NCBI GenBank assembly: GCA_036557785.1
Contig: DATBGZ010000036.1
Span: 1-64,000 of the forward strand
DNA length: 64,000 nucleotides
Source: DATBGZ01 sp036557785
GTDB lineage: Bacteria; Actinomycetota; Actinomycetes; Mycobacteriales; Micromonosporaceae
Direction of reading: 5' to 3'
This document shows positions 60,215 to 64,000 of this stretch, one piece after another. The notes under the pieces were generated by a model. The model searched no databases, was not told the origin of the DNA, and worked only from the letters and a program-made list of their open reading frames with translations. Within the stretch, counting starts at the first letter, position 1. Each line of letters starts with the position of its first letter. The translations under genes and the position numbers were made by a program.

Positions 60215-60903
60215 GGTGTCGCTGCCGAGAAGTCCGCGGCGCGGTAGCGGCCGCATGGCGGTCGTGCCTGCACCAGACGCAGGACGGACGGCACGACCTC
60301 CTCTGGCAGCGGGCGGTCCGAGATGTCCTCGCCAGGGAAGGCGCGCTGGTGCATCTCGGTGCGCATGTCTCCGGGGTCGACCGCGTAGGAGCGCAGTTCG
60401 GGTTCCTCGACGGCGAGGACCGCGCTGAGGTGGTCGAGGGCGGCCTTGGACGAGCCGTACGCGCCCCACCCCGGGTAGGCCTCGACGGCAGCGTCCGAGC
60501 TGACCCAGATGACGGTGCCGTCGCTGTCGCGCAGCAGCGGCAGCACCAGTTGCAGCAGCGCGAGCGGGGCGATCACGTTGGTCTCGTAGACGGCGCGGAC
60601 AGCGTCGACGGGCACGGCGGCGAGTGCCGGCAGAGGGCTCGGGCCGAGCTCGCTGGCGTTGGCGACGAGCAGGTCCAGGCGGCCGAGGTCGGCGACGGCC
60701 GCGGCGAGGGCCGCCCGGTGCTCGGCATCCGTGACGTCGCCGGGCACCACGGTGGCGTCGGGCAGTTCGGCGCGTACCGCGGCCAGGCGCCCGACGTCGC
60801 GTCCGTCGAGGACGACCCGCCATCCCTGTCCCCTCAGGGCGACGGCCAATGCTCGGCCCAGCCCCTGGCTCGCGCCGGTGATGAGTGCTACCTGGTCGGT
60901 CAT
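60211..60903 (-). CDS. Short-chain dehydrogenase/reductase, QueA partner
   Basis: A 230-residue SDR: ALITGASQGLGRALAVALRGQGW, LLVANASELG, VIWVSSDAAVEAYPG and YGSSKAALDHL. First gene of a two-gene operon with the QueA homologue (4-nt overlap). The ATG at 60903 coincides with the predicted transcription start, so the message is leaderless. Divergent from soxR over 49 bp that contain a SoxR-box-like sequence, so expression probably responds to redox-active compounds. Confidence 0.88.
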   Translation of the reverse strand: MTDQVALITGASQGLGRALAVALRGQGWRVVLDGRDVGRLAAVRAELPDATVVPGDVTDAEHRAALAAAVADLGRLDLLVANASELGPSPLPALAAVPVDAVRAVYETNVIAPLALLQLVLPLLRDSDGTVIWVSSDAAVEAYPGWGAYGSSKAALDHLSAVLAVEEPELRSYAVDPGDMRTEMHQRAFPGEDISDRPLPEEVVPSVLRLVQARPPCGRYRAADFSAATP

Positions 60904-60909
60904 GTCACC

Positions 60910-60940
60910 ATGATTGAAGTTGAAGTTAGCTTTAGGTCAA
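60910..60940 (-). promoter_or_regulatory. SoxR-type promoter with soxbox in a 19-bp spacer
   Basis: On the minus strand TTGACC (60940-60935), exactly 19 bp, then AATCAT (60915-60910). The interval overlaps TTGAAGTTAGCTTTAGG (60920-60936, plus strand), 13 of 17 positions matching the consensus SoxR box CTCAAGTTAACTTGAGG. An overlong 19-bp spacer holding the operator is the hallmark of MerR/SoxR-activated promoters. Confidence 0.65.
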
Positions 60941-60952
60941 GGGGGTTGCGCG

Positions 60953-61420
60953 ATGAAATCGTCGGACCTGCTCACCGTCGGCGAGGTCGCCGCCCGCAGC
61001 GGGGTCGCAGCGTCCGCGCTGCGCTTCTACGAGGCCGAGGGCCTGCTGCCCGCCACCCGAACGACCGGCAACCAGCGCCGGTACCCGCGACACGTGTTGC
61101 GACGGCTCGCCTTCATCCGAGCCGCCCAGAACATCGGGCTCAGCCTCGACGAGATCACGGCGGCGCTGGCCAGCCTGCCGGATGGGCGGACCCCGACCAG
61201 GGCCGACTGGGCCCGGTTGTCGCGAGGGTGGCGAGCGCGGCTTGACGAGCAGATCGCCGCGCTGACCAAGCTGCGCGACGGCCTCGAGGAGTGCATCGGC
61301 TGCGGATGCCTGTCCCTGCAGCGTTGCGCGGTCTCCAACCCGGCCGACGTCTCCGCGGGCAGCGGGCCGGGCGCGGCGTACCTGCCCCGCACCCTGCGGG
61401 TCAATCCAACGCGGCGGTGA
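60953..61420 (+). CDS. soxR: Redox-sensing transcriptional activator SoxR
   Basis: A 155-residue MerR-family regulator with the helix-turn-helix LLTVGEVAARSGVAASALRFYEAEGLL, a dimerisation helix and the SoxR-specific [2Fe-2S] cluster motif CIGCGCLSLQRC (C-x2-C-x-C-x5-C). Oxidation of this cluster by redox-cycling compounds activates transcription. ATG 60953 is the start by homology. Adjacent divergent SDR-queA operon carries the matching promoter. The 3' end overlaps the convergent GNAT gene by 20 bp. Confidence 0.95.
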   Translation: MKSSDLLTVGEVAARSGVAASALRFYEAEGLLPATRTTGNQRRYPRHVLRRLAFIRAAQNIGLSLDEITAALASLPDGRTPTRADWARLSRGWRARLDEQIAALTKLRDGLEECIGCGCLSLQRCAVSNPADVSAGSGPGAAYLPRTLRVNPTRR

Positions 61421-61925
61421 GGTCGAACTGCAGGGCAACCAGGTGGACGCCCGGCACGGGAGTCCAGTCGCGCTCCGGCAGCCGGATGAAGCCCATCCTC
61501 GCGTAGAGGCGTTGCGCAGCCTCGACGAAGTCCCGTGCCGAGATCACGACCCGCTCAGCGCCGCCGGCCCGGGCATGATCCAGGCAGGCCCGGACCAGCC
61601 GCTCCCCGATGCCGCGGCGCTGGGCCTTCGGCGCCACGGCGAGCATCCGGAACTCCGCCTCTCCCGCACCCGCGAGCTCCGAGTACACCGAGCCGGGCCA
61701 GACCAGAAGCACCGCCCCGAGCACGTCGCAGCCCTCGACGGCCACGAGGATCTGACCCGCCGAGGCGCGGCCGGCGACATTGGCGAGCGTCGAGCGGTAT
61801 GTCGTCTCGGGGCCGAGCTGCCCATCGGCCTCGTATGCTTCGACGGTCAACTCGGCGATCGCGGCGAAGTCGTCCGGGGTGGCGGCGCGAATCACGATCG
61901 GTTCGGGCCTGATCACTGCTGGCAT
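61401..61925 (-). CDS. GNAT-family N-acetyltransferase
   Basis: A 174-residue acetyltransferase: IRAATPDDFAAIAELTVEAYEADG, AEFRMLAVAPKAQRRGIGERLVRACLDHA (acetyl-CoA loop RRGIGE) and LYARMGFIRLPERDW. Substrate unknown. It ends inside the 3' end of soxR on the opposite strand and starts 35 nt after the stop of the beta-propeller lipoprotein gene, so both may share a transcript. Confidence 0.87.
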   Translation of the reverse strand: MPAVIRPEPIVIRAATPDDFAAIAELTVEAYEADGQLGPETTYRSTLANVAGRASAGQILVAVEGCDVLGAVLLVWPGSVYSELAGAGEAEFRMLAVAPKAQRRGIGERLVRACLDHARAGGAERVVISARDFVEAAQRLYARMGFIRLPERDWTPVPGVHLVALQFDLTAALD

Positions 61926-61960
61926 GCCTTCACACCTCAGGTTCTGGGCTGCCCGCACGG

Positions 61961-63376
61961 CTATCGGACAGCAACCACGCCATCGTAGGTGCCCAGGAAG
62001 GCCAGCCCGCGCGCCAGCGTCGGCGAGGCGAAGTGCGGCAGGCCGTCGCCCAGGTCTACCTGGGCGATCACGGCCCCGGTGCCGGTGTCCAGCGTGTAGA
62101 GCGTGCCGGAGCGGTAGTCGGGCACCCAGAGCGCACCGGAGCCGAGCACCGGCGAGCCGTTGGCCGGCGCCGCGGCCTGCCAACGCACCGAGATGTGCCC
62201 CGCCGCATCGAGCTGGACCGCGCGGGTGCCGTCGCCGCAGGGCACGTAGACCGTGTCGCCGGCGACCGCGGGGCCGCCGAAGGCGAGGCAGACCGGCGCC
62301 TGCGCCACCTCGCCGCCGACGTCGCCAAGGTGATCGGCGCGCAACACGTAGCCGGTGCCGCTCTTGCCGGCGATGAACACGAAGTCGCCGACCACAGCCG
62401 GAGTCATCGACCCCAGGTCGCGATCACGGGCATTGTCGGCGGCCCAGGTCGAGGGCGCGAACCGGTCGGCGAGGCCGAGCGCCGGGGTCAGCGCGAGCAC
62501 GGAGTCGCTGCCGTCGTACGCACCGGATGTCGATTCCCCGTTCCCGACGGCGTAGAGCAGCCGGTCGCCCTGCACGCTGCCACCCCCGGAGGCCCAGATG
62601 CCGCCCTCCCGGGTTGTCGGCACGGCATAGCTCGTCTCCGGACCGGAGCCCACCACCGGCACCCCGACCACGGAGCCGATGTATCGCCCGCAGTCGCCGA
62701 AGAGCCCGCCGTAGCCGATGTAGACCACGCCGTCGAGCAGCGTCAACGCGGAGCGCTGCTGGTGCGCGATCGGGTCGCCCATCGGCGGCTCCGCGGCACG
62801 GGCGAGCCGTACCTCGCCCGTCGTCGCGTCGAGCCCGTAGAGCGTGTGGTGCCCACCGGTGGTCTCGGCCACCGCCAGCACGAGATGGTTGGCCGGGTCA
62901 TAGACCATCGTCGAGGTGATTCCCAACGGGTCGATGTTGCCGCAGGGCAGCTCGTCACGCCGGGCCGGCGTACCGAGGTGGCGCGACCAGCGCACCGCCC
63001 CGGAGGCGGCGTCGAGGGCGTAAACCGTGTCCTGCTCCGTCCCGGCATAGAGCAGATCGCCGACCACCAGCGGCTGGCCGTAGACCGCACCGTCGAGTGG
63101 GGCCTGCCAAGCCACGGTGAGCGAGCTCGGGGAGGACGGACCGGCACCGGAACCGCTCTCCGGCGCGACGCCGGTCCGGGCGTTGTCGCGGTGGTAGGTC
63201 GTCCAGTCGGCCGGCTCGGCGCCACCACCGGTCGAGGTCGGACCGGCCGTGATCAGCACGGTCGACGGCACAGGCGTTGGGGACTGGCTCGAACACGCGG
63301 ACAGCGCAACGTACGCGGCAGCGGCAATCACGGCACCCCGGCGGGTTGCCTGGCGCACAGCGGGGGGCAGCGGCAT
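61961..63376 (-). CDS. Lipoprotein with PQQ-like beta-propeller repeats
   Basis: A 471-residue exported protein. The signal peptide ends in the lipobox ALSAC. The mature part has repeated PQQ/YVTN-type blades: VVGDLLYAGTEQDTVYALDAASGAVRW, TLYGLDATTGEVRLA, GTLYTLDTGTGAVIAQV. Such propellers serve as scaffolds or dehydrogenase-like domains; the cofactor residues of PQQ enzymes are not evident, so a scaffold is likelier. ATG 63376 lies 7 nt after TAGAGT (leaderless) and is preferred to an upstream start at 63451. Confidence 0.85.
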   Translation of the reverse strand: MPLPPAVRQATRRGAVIAAAAYVALSACSSQSPTPVPSTVLITAGPTSTGGGAEPADWTTYHRDNARTGVAPESGSGAGPSSPSSLTVAWQAPLDGAVYGQPLVVGDLLYAGTEQDTVYALDAASGAVRWSRHLGTPARRDELPCGNIDPLGITSTMVYDPANHLVLAVAETTGGHHTLYGLDATTGEVRLARAAEPPMGDPIAHQQRSALTLLDGVVYIGYGGLFGDCGRYIGSVVGVPVVGSGPETSYAVPTTREGGIWASGGGSVQGDRLLYAVGNGESTSGAYDGSDSVLALTPALGLADRFAPSTWAADNARDRDLGSMTPAVVGDFVFIAGKSGTGYVLRADHLGDVGGEVAQAPVCLAFGGPAVAGDTVYVPCGDGTRAVQLDAAGHISVRWQAAAPANGSPVLGSGALWVPDYRSGTLYTLDTGTGAVIAQVDLGDGLPHFASPTLARGLAFLGTYDGVVAVR

Positions 63377-63535
63377 TTCACCGACTCTAGAGGCATCGCC
63401 CCGCGGTTGCCCGGCGGCGGCGCTCGAGGTGTAGGGAAAACCCTCATTCATCAGAACGGAGGCGAGCCTACCGTCACGGCAGGCGACTGGACCGGCACCA
63501 CATGACCGGTGCCTGCGACTCCGCGGAGGACGTTC

Positions 63536-64000
63536 ATGCGTTTGAAGTCATTGATCATTGCCATCGTCGCGATGACCGCGCTCGGGCTCGCCGGCTGCGC
63601 CAAGGACAGCACGACGAACCCCACGACGAACCCCACGGCGAACCTCACAGCGGGGCCGTCAGGCAACCCGAGCAACAGCGGCGTGCCGGGCGGCGGTGGC
63701 GCAGCGCCCGACCCATGCACCCTGCTCACCACCGACGAAGCCACCGCCGTGCTGGGTGAGAAGGCCAAGGACGGCGAGCCTCACTCGTCCACCGGCACCA
63801 AGCAGTGCGAGTGGGACGCGGTCTCGGGCCACTCGTCGGTCGCGATCCTCATCTGGGTCGGCGGGTGGAGCTCCAAGTGGCAGTCGACCCACGACAGCAG
63901 CAAGGCCGCCCCCGGCTTCAAGGACGTCTCGGGTCTCGGTGACGCCGCGTTCTCGAACGGGATCGACCTGCACATCCTCAAGGGCGACGACATGTACCAG
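63536..64000 (+). CDS. Exported lipoprotein, DUF3558-like (cut by window end)
   Basis: The first 155 codons of an exported protein; the gene continues beyond the window. The signal peptide ends in the lipobox GLAGC, followed by an Asn/Thr/Gly-rich linker and a domain beginning DPCTLLTTDEATAVLGE with CEWDAVSG, the pattern of DUF3558-type actinobacterial lipoproteins (D-P-C-x-L-L-T ... C-x-W). GGAGGA lies 5 nt before ATG 63536. Function unknown. Confidence 0.8.
   Translation, partial: MRLKSLIIAIVAMTALGLAGCAKDSTTNPTTNPTANLTAGPSGNPSNSGVPGGGGAAPDPCTLLTTDEATAVLGEKAKDGEPHSSTGTKQCEWDAVSGHSSVAILIWVGGWSSKWQSTHDSSKAAPGFKDVSGLGDAAFSNGIDLHILKGDDMYQ

Noticed and set aside
1..64000. CRISPR arrays, tRNA or rRNA genes, riboswitches, phage or integrative-element boundaries
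   Set aside because: No regularly spaced repeats, cloverleaf-like segments, conserved rRNA or riboswitch cores, or att-like repeats next to an integrase were found by reading; small RNAs cannot be excluded without a search.

Overview
The window is very GC-rich, densely packed, actinomycete-type chromosomal DNA. GTG starts are frequent, ATGA/GTGA stop-start overlaps are common, many genes look leaderless (a TANNNT box 6-7 nt before the start codon), and there is a mycothiol-dependent maleylpyruvate-isomerase-type protein. The gene style resembles Micromonosporaceae, but no rRNA or housekeeping marker fixes the genus. I see no tRNA, rRNA, CRISPR array, prophage or complete insertion sequence.

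Layout. 0-5.4 kb: small membrane and SUKH proteins, then a LacI-controlled secreted GH16/CBM6 glucanase next to its regulator, and a secreted unknown. 5.7-12.2 kb: PHP phosphatase, PTE-family hydrolase, SDR, a methyltransferase relic and a coupled GMC oxidoreductase / SnoaL-like / amidohydrolase operon that looks catabolic. 12.4-24.5 kb: S1 protease-lectin lipoprotein, MsrA, APH-type kinase, ArgS, a drug-type ABC exporter, a TetR/MPI-family operon (the second gene frameshifted), an SRPBCC protein with a decayed paralogue, and GNAT. 24.5-29.7 kb: a branched-chain-amino-acid-type uptake system with LivH-LivM-LivG fused in one 937-residue protein, its binding lipoprotein, and a divergent LivF. 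29.7-44.5 kb: VOC proteins, DUF5995, a methyltransferase/UbiA-like pair, aldehyde dehydrogenase, MFS exporter, SDR/hydrolase, an FolE + flavin reductase operon facing an Fe-S-type ArsR/SufR-like regulator, and DUF488. 44.6-51.2 kb: ABC exporter, orphan DNA methylase, an IS5-type relic and a GH38 alpha-mannosidase. 51.2-56.3 kb: a three-gene ABC transporter divergent from a DesK/NarL-type two-component pair. 56.3-64 kb: AraC regulator/SDR, an orphan PD-(D/E)XK nuclease, an SDR-QueA operon with a SoxR-type promoter beside soxR, GNAT, a beta-propeller lipoprotein, and a lipoprotein cut by the window edge.

The strongest regulatory readings are the twin LacI operators around a clear promoter upstream of the GH16 gene (1919-2011), and the SoxR-like box in a 19-bp spacer before a leaderless SDR-QueA transcript (60903-60940). 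The most unusual structural observation is an IS remnant (47791-48053) inserted in the TA dinucleotide shared by the stop codons of two convergent genes. The window also holds several gene relics with identifiable parents (8505-8760, 17695-17809, 23434-23536, 32113-32256). I found no convincing new multi-gene defence or biosynthetic system; the least explained units are the stand-alone nuclease, the orphan methylase, the SoxR-QueA unit and the ABC permease with a large extracellular DUF1349-like insert.
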